Positions 44,331-52,873 are shown, counted from the stretch's first letter. The stretch is 64,000 nt of DNA from Lachnospiraceae bacterium (GCA_022845955.1 AP025576.1:4030001-4094000); one strand, 5' to 3'. Numbers and translations: made by a program. The notes: generated by a model from the sequence alone, not told the origin.

Positions 44331-44372
44331 TAACATTGTTATATAACAATGTTATTGTATCCCTTCCTTTTT
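44313..44372. repeat. Perfect 60-bp palindrome between the TetR and AGCS genes
   Basis: Two 30-bp arms (44313-44342 and 44343-44372) are exact reverse complements with no loop. The centre reads ACATTGTTATATAACAATGT. It probably contains the TetR operator(s). It could also extrude as a cruciform, or act as a terminator through its terminal T5. Confidence 0.9.
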
Positions 44373-44456
44373 GCTTTGTCAATGGGTTTTGCCGCAGCCG
44401 TACACATATCCATGTTCCTGTCCGCATATAGTTATAGAAAAAACTGCGAGGCCTGT

Positions 44457-45758
44457 ATGCTTCCCTTCCTGGAACACATCAATCAACTGCTGTGGGGCTT
44501 TCCCGTTCTCATACTGCTATCCTCCGCCCATCTTTATTTTACCGCCAAATTAAAATTTCCCCAGAAACTCACCTTAAAGGCTATCCGTCTGTCCGTCACT
44601 CCTGAAAAAGGAGGAAAAGGAGCCAATCTCTCCGGTTTTGCAGCGCTGGCTACCACGCTGGCGGCTACCCTGGGGACCGGAAATATCATCGGTGTATCCA
44701 CCGCGATTGCTATAGGCGGGCCGGGCGCGCTTTTCTGGTGCTGGGTAACCGGCGTGCTGGGTATGGCTACCTGCTATGCGGAATGTTATTTAAGCGTGCT
44801 GTTCAAAAAACAAAAAGCGGATAAAACCTATGTGGGCGGACCTATGTACGTACTGGAGAAGGGGCTGCACAGCAAAGCCCTGGGCATCCTGTATGCCGCC
44901 TGTGCCCTGTTTGCCGCCTTCGGGGTGGGCTGTACCACACAATCTTCGGCAATCACGGAAGCGGTAAATACCATTGCTCCTGTTTCTCCCCATATTATCG
45001 GTATCCTTGCCGCCTTTACCGCCGGCCTGGTCATTCTGGGCGGGGTGAAATCCATCGGTAAATTCTGCACAAGAATGGTTCCCGCCCTCGGTTTTTTCTA
45101 TATTGGCTGCTGTCTGTATCTGCTGTTCCTGAACCGTGACTTTATTTTTTCCGGTCTCTCCCTGATAGTCAGCAGCGCTTTTGAAACAAAGGCGGCAGCG
45201 GGCGGCTTCATCGGAAGCACGCTGCAAAGCGCGGCACGATTCGGCATCGCCAGAGGCCTTTTCACCAACGAAGCGGGAATCGGAACCGCAGCTATCGCCG
45301 CCGCTTCTTCGGAAACCAGGGATCCCCGGCGGCAGAGCCTGATTTCCATGACCGCCGTATTCTGGGATACCGTAGTTATGTGCGCGGTAACAGGTCTGGT
45401 TATTGTGACTAATATCCAGAAAAATCCCTCTTCTATCCTGGGCTTCAGTTCCGCCAGCCTCACCTCCGCCGCGTTTACCTACCTTCCCTTCGGAGGCGCT
45501 GCCCTGCTGTCCCTGGCCCTTGTGGCTTTTGCCATTACCACTCTGATCGGATGGTGCTATTACGGGGAACGGGCGGCGGAATACCTGTTTGGGGAATCGG
45601 GGATTATTTCCTATCATTTGTGTTATATTGTCATGATCTATATCGGCGCTGTCCTCCCTATGGATCTGGTGTGGGGAGTAACGGATCTGATTAACGGCGT
45701 CATGGTTTTTCCCAATGTAATAGCGCTGTTTGCCCTTCGGAAAAAAATACATATCTGA
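44457..45758 (+). CDS. Sodium:alanine/glycine symporter, AGCS family
   Basis: This 433-residue membrane protein has family motifs TLGTGNIIGVSTAIAIGGPG, FGVGCTTQSSAITEAVN, IARGLFTNEAGIGTAAIAAA and SETRDPRRQSLISM. It couples Na+ entry to uptake of alanine, glycine or a related amino acid. The ATG at 44457 (MLPFLEHINQLLWG) matches family N-termini and has GAGG five bases upstream. An upstream in-frame ATG at 44349 lies in the palindrome and has no ribosome site. It is divergent from the TetR gene and likely controlled by it. Confidence 0.93.
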   Translation: MLPFLEHINQLLWGFPVLILLSSAHLYFTAKLKFPQKLTLKAIRLSVTPEKGGKGANLSGFAALATTLAATLGTGNIIGVSTAIAIGGPGALFWCWVTGVLGMATCYAECYLSVLFKKQKADKTYVGGPMYVLEKGLHSKALGILYAACALFAAFGVGCTTQSSAITEAVNTIAPVSPHIIGILAAFTAGLVILGGVKSIGKFCTRMVPALGFFYIGCCLYLLFLNRDFIFSGLSLIVSSAFETKAAAGGFIGSTLQSAARFGIARGLFTNEAGIGTAAIAAASSETRDPRRQSLISMTAVFWDTVVMCAVTGLVIVTNIQKNPSSILGFSSASLTSAAFTYLPFGGAALLSLALVAFAITTLIGWCYYGERAAEYLFGESGIISYHLCYIVMIYIGAVLPMDLVWGVTDLINGVMVFPNVIALFALRKKIHI

Positions 45759-45789
45759 CCTCGCGGCAGCCGCCGGAAAGCGGCGCTTA

Positions 45790-46641
45790 TCAGCGTGTAT
45801 AATACAGCACACCCAGAGTTCCCGGACCGCAGTGGCTGGAAATCACACCTCCGGCCCTGGTAACGTGGATATTCTGAAAAACACCGAGATCCTCCAGATA
45901 CCGCTTTACCTGTTCTGTCACTTCCTCCGGACAGCCTGAATGGGTAATAAATACCCTTTCCGGATCCGCCGCCAGCAGATTGTCCCGCATATCCTGCACA
46001 TATTTCAGGATTACTTTATCCTGCGCACCTCTGTATTTTTTCCCGGCGGACATTTTTCCGCCGCTTACCTCAATCCTGGGCTTCAGGTTCAGCTTTCCTC
46101 CCAGAAGAGCGGTTACCGTGGAGCATCTGCCGCCCATTGCCAGGTAATCCAGACGTTCCACCACAAAGCTGGCCCTCACTTTATCTCTGCAGTTTTCGAT
46201 TTCAGCAGCAATACTCTCCGCATTCCGCCCTGCAGCAGCCAAACCGGCCGCCCGAAGTACCTGAAGGCCAATCCCTGTGGAAAGATTTCCGGAATCAATA
46301 ATAAACATCCTGTCATATTCCAGTTCTTCTTTTACCAGCCGTAGCACATTGCAGGTCGTTGACATTTCTCCGGAAATACCGATGAAAATCACATCATCCC
46401 CGTTATCCTTCATGGGCCTTATCAGATCCAGCGCCCGGTCAAAGGCCACTGCCGCCGTTTTAGGCGTACGCCTGTTTTTTTCCGCCCAGGTATAGATTTC
46501 ATCCGGTACAATTTCCTCTCCGTCGCAATAGCTTGTCATATCCAGGACAATATTCAGCGGCAGTATGGAAATCTCATACTGCCTTATTAATTCCGGCGAT
46601 AAATCACAGGTACTGTCCGCTACAATTCTTATCCTACTCAT
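45790..46641 (-). CDS. DegV-family fatty-acid-binding protein
   Basis: This 283-residue protein starts at the ATG at 46641 with GGGGGAAG upstream. The DegV fold is clear: IRIVADSTCDLSPELI, FIGISGEMSTTCN, SGNLSTGIGLQVL and MGGRCSTVTALLGGKLNLKP. In characterised relatives (FakB) the protein holds an acyl chain for fatty-acid kinase FakA. No FakA is in the window. It ends 32 bp before the convergent AGCS gene; a small GCCGC/GCGGC hairpin between them is too weak to call a terminator. Confidence 0.93.
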   Translation of the reverse strand: MSRIRIVADSTCDLSPELIRQYEISILPLNIVLDMTSYCDGEEIVPDEIYTWAEKNRRTPKTAAVAFDRALDLIRPMKDNGDDVIFIGISGEMSTTCNVLRLVKEELEYDRMFIIDSGNLSTGIGLQVLRAAGLAAAGRNAESIAAEIENCRDKVRASFVVERLDYLAMGGRCSTVTALLGGKLNLKPRIEVSGGKMSAGKKYRGAQDKVILKYVQDMRDNLLAADPERVFITHSGCPEEVTEQVKRYLEDLGVFQNIHVTRAGGVISSHCGPGTLGVLYYTR

Positions 46642-46672
46642 TTCTTCCCCCTTTAAGGTCAACCGTGTTCCA

Positions 46673-47584
46673 TTACCGGTTCTGTCCGTGCAGAGCCTTT
46701 TCCACAATTCCCAGGCCCAGCGGATAAGGGCCGGTATGCACGCCGATAGTCGCTCCTATCTGATAGACAGGGATCTCACAGATCCCATAACTGCCGCGAA
46801 GTCTTTCCAACACCATATCCCGGTACTCCTCCGCCTCCGCCCGGTCATACCCATATCCCACCGCTATGGAATAGTTGCCGATAGCATCCGCTCTTTCCTT
46901 CAGATAATCCAGAAGCAAATCCACAGTCTTCTGCATGGTTTTCTTTCTCACACGGCCGATACCGGATGGGTAAATCTCTCCCTGCTTCAGAGTGATGACG
47001 GGCTTAATCCCAAGCAAAGTTCCGGCAATACCGGCCACCTTTCCGATCCTTCCCCCCGCCTTCAGATATTCCATGTTCCCGACGGTAAAAAAAATCCGTC
47101 CGGTGCTTTTGATTTCCTCCACCCTGGCAATGGCCGCTTCAAATCCGGCCCCGCTTTCCTGCAAAGCTGCCGCTTCCAGAACCAGAAGCCCCTGCAGAAC
47201 CGTATTTACCGTAGCATCCGTCACCTGTATCCGGCTGTGGGGATACTTTTCCAGTATCAGATCCTTTGCTGTCAGGGCGGACTGCATAGATCCGCTGAAC
47301 TTTGTGGTGATACAGATGCAGAAAACAGGAATATCTTCCTTCACATAAGGTTCAAAGGCATCGTAATAATCCTGTATGCCCGGCAGGGAGGATTTGGGAT
47401 ATACCCCCGGATTATCCACCATCTTGTGGTAGAACTCCCTCACGCCTACTTCTTCCACTTCCTTCTGATATGTCTTCTCATCAAAGGATACATAAAATGG
47501 CACCACCCGTATCTTCTTTTCCCTGGCCAGTTCGGGAGGGAGATCACAGGAGCCGTCGCTGATAATCTGAAAATGACCGTCCAT
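46673..47584 (-). CDS. DegV-family fatty-acid-binding protein, second copy
   Basis: This 303-residue paralogue lies directly upstream of the first DegV gene (31-bp gap). Motifs are IISDGSCDLPPELA, ITTKFSGSMQSAL, VNTVLQGLLVLEA and YLKAGGRIGKVAGI, then GTLLGIKPV. The ribosome site (GCGGAAAG) is weak. The 205-bp upstream gap is AT-rich near the gene and likely carries its promoter, but no box pair is convincing; a repeated CGGCTGCA motif lies in the distal part. Differences in the acyl pocket could give two lipid specificities. Confidence 0.93.
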   Translation of the reverse strand: MDGHFQIISDGSCDLPPELAREKKIRVVPFYVSFDEKTYQKEVEEVGVREFYHKMVDNPGVYPKSSLPGIQDYYDAFEPYVKEDIPVFCICITTKFSGSMQSALTAKDLILEKYPHSRIQVTDATVNTVLQGLLVLEAAALQESGAGFEAAIARVEEIKSTGRIFFTVGNMEYLKAGGRIGKVAGIAGTLLGIKPVITLKQGEIYPSGIGRVRKKTMQKTVDLLLDYLKERADAIGNYSIAVGYGYDRAEAEEYRDMVLERLRGSYGICEIPVYQIGATIGVHTGPYPLGLGIVEKALHGQNR

Positions 47585-47789
47585 ACTTTCCGCTTTCTTA
47601 TTTTAACTTAATTTCATTTTATTCAATTCTTTATTCCAGAAAAGAATTCGTAACCGTACATATAAAGTTTTACCACTATTTCGCTAAGGAGTAAAGATTT
47701 ATTGTAAATTCCTGCTATTTAAACAGATAGGAATGCAGCCGTTCAGGCAGATCCGATCCACTCTGAAAGAATTGCAGCCGTTCTGCCGG

Positions 47790-48584
47790 TCAGCCTTTCC
47801 ACAGATGCCCGGCGGGGATACATACCGGTTCTCCGTCAACGCTCACCCACACATCCAGGCCGGAGGGATTATAGATCATCGTCATATCCGCACTGTATAC
47901 CAGACCTCTTGAAGCAGTGATATAATCTTTGATTTCTATGTTGGTGGCATACCAAATCGTTTCCCGGCCGCCTGCCGTCCGGCAGAATTCCTCCATAACC
48001 TCCCAATTGCCGGCGCCGTCGAATTCAAAGCTGTGACCCCAGATATAGAATAACAGCATCTGTTCAAAATCTCTCTCCATAAACTGCTTCCACAGGCCTT
48101 TTAAATCGTCGTTATGATGTGCTGTGGGATGCCATTTCATGAAATCTTCCGGTATGGCAAAGCTCCCTGTCGCCTCCACAGTCCGGCTGTATTCCATGCC
48201 GCAGCTTCGGGCAACCGTAATCACATGCTCCGAATAGTCCCCAAAAGGATAGGACATCCCTCTTACCGGATATCCGCACAGCTCTTCCAGCTTCCGTTTA
48301 TCCTCCAGGATTTCCTTAATCAGGGCCGCATCCGGTATCTGTGTGGGAAAAGGATGGGTTACGGTATGTACGGATACTTCATGATTGCGATAGACCCGGG
48401 CGAACTCGCTTTCCTTCACATATCTGTCCCCGCCCAGGTTTCCGCTGTTGATGTGAAAGGTGCCACGGATATGGTGTTTATCAAAAAGCTCCGCAAGACG
48501 GACATCAAAAATCTGTCCGTCATCGTAGCTCATAGTCAATGCACGTCTTACCCCTCCGGGAAATAAATTGGCTTTTATTCTCAT
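47790..48584 (-). CDS. Polysaccharide-deacetylase family protein (CE4 fold, NodB homology)
   Basis: This 264-residue cytoplasmic protein has the CE4 motifs: MSYDDG with D21-D22, HTVTHP with metal-binding His73 and His77, and MSYPFGDY as the motif-3 equivalent. There is no signal peptide, unlike cell-wall deacetylases. It could act on a small amide or an intracellular oligosaccharide. Its ATG overlaps the sdaAA stop by four bases (ATGA), so it is translated with serine dehydratase. Confidence 0.85.
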   Translation of the reverse strand: MRIKANLFPGGVRRALTMSYDDGQIFDVRLAELFDKHHIRGTFHINSGNLGGDRYVKESEFARVYRNHEVSVHTVTHPFPTQIPDAALIKEILEDKRKLEELCGYPVRGMSYPFGDYSEHVITVARSCGMEYSRTVEATGSFAIPEDFMKWHPTAHHNDDLKGLWKQFMERDFEQMLLFYIWGHSFEFDGAGNWEVMEEFCRTAGGRETIWYATNIEIKDYITASRGLVYSADMTMIYNPSGLDVWVSVDGEPVCIPAGHLWKG

Positions 48585-49465
48585 TTTTCTTCTCCTCCCC
48601 TTGTCTCTTTTTTCATCCGTATACCGGTTGGCGTAACCGCCAGCCCTCCTTTGGAGGTTTCTCTGACTGACTGGGGCATCGCCTTTCCAATAGCATACAT
48701 AGCGTCCACCACTTCGTCAAAAGGAATATAACTCTTCACTCCCGCTAAAGCCAGGTCCGCGGAAAGCAGGGCATTCATCGCTCCGGAAGCATTCCGTTTG
48801 ATACAGGGAATTTCCACCAGCCCCGCAACCGGATCACAGGTAAGGCCCAGCACATTCTTGAGTGCCATAGCCGCCGCATGGAATGCCATTTCCGGCGTTC
48901 CTCCCAGCATTTCCGTCACAGCAGCCGCTCCCATGGCGGCAGCCGCCCCGCATTCCGCCTGGCATCCGCCTTCGGCTCCCGATACCGTAGCCCGGCTTCC
49001 CACAATGATTCCCACCGCCGATGCGGTAAACAGCGCGTTAACAAGACACTGTCTGTCAAGCCCTCTGCTTTCGGCACAGGATAACAATACGGCAGGTACA
49101 ATCCCACAGGATCCTGCCGTGGGGCAGGCCACAATACATTGCATGGAAGCATTGATTTCCGAACAGGAAAGCGCCATTCCCACAGCAAGGGAGGCGGCAT
49201 CCCCCAGCAGGCTTTTCCCTTCTCTGCGGTACTGATCATACCGATAGGCATTTCCTCCTGTCAGGCCGCTTACTGACTGCACCGGTTCTTTTCTTGCCGT
49301 GGAAGCGGAACGTTCCATTACTGCCAGAGACTGCGCCATCTGCTCCCTGAGCTCCTCACGGCTTCTTCCGCTTCGTTCCGTCTCCTGGTTCAGGGCATAT
49401 TCCCACAGGGCCAGCCCCTCTGTCTTTAATTCTTTCGTTAATTCTTCCGTGTCCAATAGAAACAT
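48581..49465 (-). CDS. sdaAA: L-serine dehydratase, iron-sulfur dependent, alpha subunit
   Basis: This 294-residue subunit deaminates L-serine to pyruvate and ammonia with a [4Fe-4S] cluster. Signatures are CIVACPTAGSCGIVPA, TVSGAEGGCQAECGAA and GLTCDPVAGLVEIPC, which supply the cluster cysteines. The ATG at 49465 lies about 12 nt after AAAGGAG, a long spacing. It follows sdaAB across two intercistronic hairpins and is coupled to the deacetylase gene downstream. Confidence 0.96.
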   Translation of the reverse strand: MFLLDTEELTKELKTEGLALWEYALNQETERSGRSREELREQMAQSLAVMERSASTARKEPVQSVSGLTGGNAYRYDQYRREGKSLLGDAASLAVGMALSCSEINASMQCIVACPTAGSCGIVPAVLLSCAESRGLDRQCLVNALFTASAVGIIVGSRATVSGAEGGCQAECGAAAAMGAAAVTEMLGGTPEMAFHAAAMALKNVLGLTCDPVAGLVEIPCIKRNASGAMNALLSADLALAGVKSYIPFDEVVDAMYAIGKAMPQSVRETSKGGLAVTPTGIRMKKETRGGEEK

Positions 49466-49490
49466 AACTGTGCCATTCTCCTTTCGTTTT

Positions 49491-49531
49491 GGCGGGAAAC
49501 CTTTTCCCGCCAAGGAACTGCCGCGGCAGTT
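49491..49531 (-). other. Two adjacent intercistronic hairpins between sdaAB and sdaAA
   Basis: GGCGGGAAA/TTTCCCGCC (49491-49511) and the perfect 16-bp palindrome AACTGCCGCGGCAGTT (49516-49531) fill the 68-bp gap. Neither has a U-tract; they may set mRNA stability or subunit ratio. Confidence 0.6.
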
Positions 49532-49533
49532 TC

Positions 49534-50211
49534 TTATCCCACGTCACCCGGATTCAGCAGCAGCACCTGCTTTACGCCGTATACCCGTTCCAGCGCATTT
49601 TTAAGGTGTTCCGGCAGTTCTCCGTCCAGTTCCATATACATACAGGCCGTCTGCCCGTCCTCGGTCCGGTTCACCTGCATATTGCCTATATTAATCCGGT
49701 AAGCATACAGGATAGCCGTAATCCCGGCGATCACACCCGGCTCGTCCGTATGTCTGGTGGCAAGGATAGGCCGTTCGCCGGAAAACTGCACTTCCACACC
49801 GTTAATCTCCATAATGCAGACGCTTCCCCCGCCGATACTGCTTCCGGTCATAGTGAACATAGTCCCGCTCACAGTGGTCAGTTCCATGTGTACCGTATTG
49901 GGATGTACCTCCCCCAGATCCGCCGGAATAAACTCCGCCCGGATCCCTTTCTCCGCTGCCAGCTCATATGCGCTTTTCAGCCGCTCATCGTCATAACGTA
50001 TCCCCTGGATCCCTGCCAGAAGGGCCTTGTCCGTCCCATGCCCCGCATAGGTTTCCGCAAATGACCCATGCATGAAGAAAACCGCCTTCTTTATGTCTTC
50101 CCCGCACAGATGTCTGGCCAGCAGACCCAGCCTGGCCGCACCTGCTGTATGGCTGCTGGACGGTCCGACCATAACCGGCCCGATCATGTCAAAAACACCA
50201 TAATGCTTCAC
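49534..50211 (-). CDS. sdaAB: L-serine dehydratase, iron-sulfur dependent, beta subunit
   Basis: This 225-residue protein has the SdaAB N-terminal motif DMIGPVMVGPSSSHTAGAAR, which contributes to substrate binding, and a C-terminal ACT domain (LATRHTDEPGVIAGITAIL). The start is GTG at 50211, chosen because GGAGGAG lies exactly 6 nt upstream; longer in-frame starts lack a site. A promoter and a terminator-like hairpin lie in its leader. It pairs with SdaAA. Confidence 0.95.
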   Translation of the reverse strand: MKHYGVFDMIGPVMVGPSSSHTAGAARLGLLARHLCGEDIKKAVFFMHGSFAETYAGHGTDKALLAGIQGIRYDDERLKSAYELAAEKGIRAEFIPADLGEVHPNTVHMELTTVSGTMFTMTGSSIGGGSVCIMEINGVEVQFSGERPILATRHTDEPGVIAGITAILYAYRINIGNMQVNRTEDGQTACMYMELDGELPEHLKNALERVYGVKQVLLLNPGDVG

Positions 50212-50249
50212 TGTAAACTCCTCCGCCTGATTCCGTATTTTGGCAAGGC

Positions 50250-50288
50250 ATAAAAAGCCCTGCAAACCTGTGATAAGCTGCAGGGCTT
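50250..50288 (-). terminator. Rho-independent terminator between the GH3 gene and sdaAB
   Basis: Perfect 10-bp stem AAGCCCTGCA/TGCAGGGCTT (50288-50279 with 50264-50255) followed on the minus strand by TTTTTATG. It lies 81 bp after the GH3 stop and 39 bp before the sdaAB start. Confidence 0.75.
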
Positions 50289-50321
50289 CTCTGTCTTTTA
50301 TTATTGGTAAATACTGCTTAT

Positions 50322-50351
50322 ATTATACTGTTTTCATCGGCTGTATGTCCA
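50322..50351 (-). promoter_or_regulatory. Promoter of sdaAB, upstream of the terminator hairpin
   Basis: -35 TGGACA (50351-50346), 18-bp spacer, -10 TATAAT (50327-50322). Transcription would start near 50315 and run through the hairpin at 50288-50255. Confidence 0.6.
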
Positions 50352-50369
50352 GCATTACTTTCTCTGCCC

Positions 50370-52634
50370 TCACTGCTTTTCCCTGCCGTATCTGGCCGTC
50401 CTTTCATCTGCGATGACACCGGAATAATTCATGCCGTAGGCAAAATCATAGGAATGGCCTTCTTCATCCGTATATACCCGCATATCAAAGGCGCAATCCT
50501 CGGCCTGTTCCTCAACGGTATCCATATCCGCGGGCATCTGCATCGGAAGAAGCCCCTGCGGTTCATAACAGCCCGCCGCCACCTCCAGCACCGCCTCCGC
50601 AGACACGCCGAACTCCACAAGGATGGCATCCGCATACGGCTCCATTTCCGACAGCACCACCGGATTCTTTACCGTCATGGCGACTATCACCGGTTTATCC
50701 TTCATCCGCTCCTTCGTCCGTATTACAATATCCAGATCCTCTTCATTGGCCGCCGTATTTGTTTTCCCATAGTAGGAACGGTTTGTGAAATCTTCTAAAG
50801 GATCGCCTCCTGCCAGGCTCTCCTTTCTTGTCTTTTCTGCCGTATACGGGCGGTACTGCAGGGTGACGGGCACATAGCCGTTACCGCCGGCCTGCCTGTC
50901 CTCCGGGCTGTAGCCTACGGAAATGGGGGATTCCACAAAGCAGATGGCAGCATCCGCTTCTTCCGGCGTTTCTACAACGGTAAACCTGGCCGCAGCCGCG
51001 GCCTTTCCCGGAGGCGTGATATGGGAATCCGGCGTCAGGCCGCTCATAAAATTCCGGTAGGGGCGGATATGTCTGTCCGGAATATACACCTTACATTTTT
51101 CCTGTAAAGGAAGTACCCCTCCTTTGTTTTTCAAAAGGACTATCGAACGAAGCTGGGATTCGTATCCTTTTCTGACAAATTCAGGGTTTCCCACCGTATG
51201 CAGGGACTCCTCCAAATCCAGATACGGATTTTCGAACAGTCCGGTACGGAATATATTCTGCAGGAGCCTTACCGCAGAACGTTCAAAGCGTTTCCGCATG
51301 GCCTCTTCCCCATATAATTCGCAGCCCATGCGATACGCTTCCAGCACCGGCTGAACATCATTGTTGCCGCCGAACTGATCCACACCGGCTTCCAGCGCCT
51401 TTAAATGCCTCTGTGCCTCGGTAAGTCCTTCCACACCCCAGCATTTCCCGGCAAATTCTTCTTCCGCCGCCCCTGTGTCATGAGTGATTCCCCAGTCCGT
51501 GCAGACTACGCCCTCATACCCCAGCTGTTTTCTGAGCAAATCGCCGATAAGGTAACTGCTGAAGGAATTGCCCACATTTTCCCCGTTCTTTTTGTCCTGT
51601 CCATAAGAAATGGTATAGTAAGGCATCACTGCGCTGGCGCATCCGGTCCCTTCTTCCAGGCAGAAGGCTCCCTGCGTAAAGGGCTTCAGATGCTCCTCAA
51701 AATTCTGTCCCGGGTATACCGCATACTTTCCATACGCATAATGGGCATCCCGGCCGGCTTCACAGGGACCTCCTCCGGGGAAATGCTTCACCATGGTATT
51801 CACACTGTCCCTGCCCCAGCCGTCGGGACTTCCCTCCGTCGTCTGAAAACCGTCACAGTAAGCTTTTGTCATGGCACAGGTCAGTTCGGTATGTTCTCCG
51901 AAGGTATCCGGGAAACGCATCCAGCGCGGCTCCGTAGCCAAATCAATCTGAGGGGAAAGGGCCGTGGCAATTCCCAGCGCACGGTATTCCCGGGATCCTA
52001 TTTTTCCGAACTCCTTTACGCTTTCCGGATCAAAGGAAGCGGTAAGACCGATACCGTTCGCCCATTTGGATATGGGTTCTCCTGTTATCCCCATGAATTC
52101 CGCCCCGCTCCCGCTTCCATGTCTGGGATCCGAGCTGTTATTGGCAGGGATACCAAATCCTGTATTCTCTGCCAGCGCCTGCATCCCGTTGTTCCAGCGG
52201 ACCGCTGTTTCCGTATCCTTCAGTCCCATAATCAGCACATGGCGCACCTTATCCTCCGTCAGGAACTTTTTCTGCTGATCGGTAAGCGCCCATGGCTTCT
52301 CCTTGCTTTCTTCAAAGCTTTTTCCGCCATAAGTAGCAGTAAAAGGCCCGGGGCCGCTTCCGGCCGGAATGATCTGGTGGGCGCTGTAAAGCATAAGTCC
52401 CGCAATATCCTCCACCGGCAGCCTGGCTGCAAGATCCTCGGCCCGCTCCCTGGCGCCAAGCCTCCAGTCCTCGTAAGGCACCAGTTCACCGGTCCCCAGA
52501 AAATCCTTAAAGGCCCAGCCGTCTACAGTCAGCAGCTTCACCCGGCTTCCGTCAGCAACTCCCAGTTCCCTGCCTCCCTGATTCCGAATCAGGCGGTATC
52601 CGTCCATCTGCTTTTCTTCCCACATTTTTCCCAT
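50370..52634 (-). CDS. Beta-glucosidase-like glycoside hydrolase, family GH3
   Basis: This 754-residue enzyme has an N-terminal barrel with NNSSDPRHGSGSG, WGRDSVNTMVKHFPGGGP and the nucleophile aspartate in VVCTDWGITHD near 380. A C-terminal alpha/beta sandwich follows (SIVLLKNKGGVLPLQ, KPVIVAMTVKNPVVLSEM). No fibronectin-like tail and no signal peptide are evident, so it is intracellular. Beta-glucosidase or beta-xylosidase activity is equally possible. AGGAG lies about 10 nt upstream of the ATG. It is monocistronic between a hairpin element and a terminator. Confidence 0.93.
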   Translation of the reverse strand: MGKMWEEKQMDGYRLIRNQGGRELGVADGSRVKLLTVDGWAFKDFLGTGELVPYEDWRLGARERAEDLAARLPVEDIAGLMLYSAHQIIPAGSGPGPFTATYGGKSFEESKEKPWALTDQQKKFLTEDKVRHVLIMGLKDTETAVRWNNGMQALAENTGFGIPANNSSDPRHGSGSGAEFMGITGEPISKWANGIGLTASFDPESVKEFGKIGSREYRALGIATALSPQIDLATEPRWMRFPDTFGEHTELTCAMTKAYCDGFQTTEGSPDGWGRDSVNTMVKHFPGGGPCEAGRDAHYAYGKYAVYPGQNFEEHLKPFTQGAFCLEEGTGCASAVMPYYTISYGQDKKNGENVGNSFSSYLIGDLLRKQLGYEGVVCTDWGITHDTGAAEEEFAGKCWGVEGLTEAQRHLKALEAGVDQFGGNNDVQPVLEAYRMGCELYGEEAMRKRFERSAVRLLQNIFRTGLFENPYLDLEESLHTVGNPEFVRKGYESQLRSIVLLKNKGGVLPLQEKCKVYIPDRHIRPYRNFMSGLTPDSHITPPGKAAAAARFTVVETPEEADAAICFVESPISVGYSPEDRQAGGNGYVPVTLQYRPYTAEKTRKESLAGGDPLEDFTNRSYYGKTNTAANEEDLDIVIRTKERMKDKPVIVAMTVKNPVVLSEMEPYADAILVEFGVSAEAVLEVAAGCYEPQGLLPMQMPADMDTVEEQAEDCAFDMRVYTDEEGHSYDFAYGMNYSGVIADERTARYGREKQ

Positions 52635-52751
52635 CCCTTATCTTCTCCTGTTCTTTTTTCTCCATGCAGGCCGCCGCATATCCGCACCCTGCCCATCAAA
52701 GACTGCGTTACACCATTTTCTCTTTTCGGGACAAACGTCTTCTATCCATCT

Positions 52752-52757
52752 ATTATA
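52752..52757 (-). promoter_or_regulatory. Candidate -10 of the GH3 gene
   Basis: TATAAT on the minus strand about 118 nt before the ATG. The -35 position (TGGCAT) abuts the long inverted repeat at 52781-52851. Confidence 0.35.
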
Positions 52758-52780
52758 CAGGAGTCCTCTGCGGGATGCCA

Positions 52781-52851
52781 GAGTGTGTTTGAAAATTGCT
52801 TTCTGCAAATTGTGACGTACCTCTTGCAGAAAGCAATTTTCAAACACACTC
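52781..52851. repeat. Inverted repeat with perfect 28-bp arms
   Basis: Arms 52781-52808 and 52824-52851 are exact reverse complements around a 15-nt loop. Outer bases are GAGTGTGTTTGAAAATTGC. It lies between the GH3 and tsf genes and has no U-tract. It may be a MITE-like or REP-like element; no second copy is in this window. Confidence 0.85.
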
Positions 52852-52873
52852 TATGCCCGGGAAATAGTTGCCG

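Noticed and set aside
44349-44456. Longer N-terminus for the AGCS symporter starting at 44349
   Set aside because: The upstream ATG lies in the 60-bp palindrome, has no ribosome site, and the added residues are not family-like. ATG 44457 fits both.
44790-45812. Minus-strand open frame of 340 codons opposite the AGCS symporter
   Set aside because: The composition is typical of an antisense shadow (Gly, His, Gln, Arg rich). The plus strand encodes a clear family member.
52638-52847. Minus-strand 69-codon frame across the 28-bp inverted repeat
   Set aside because: Its start and first 23 codons are made by the repeat arms; there is no ribosome site and no plausible fold.
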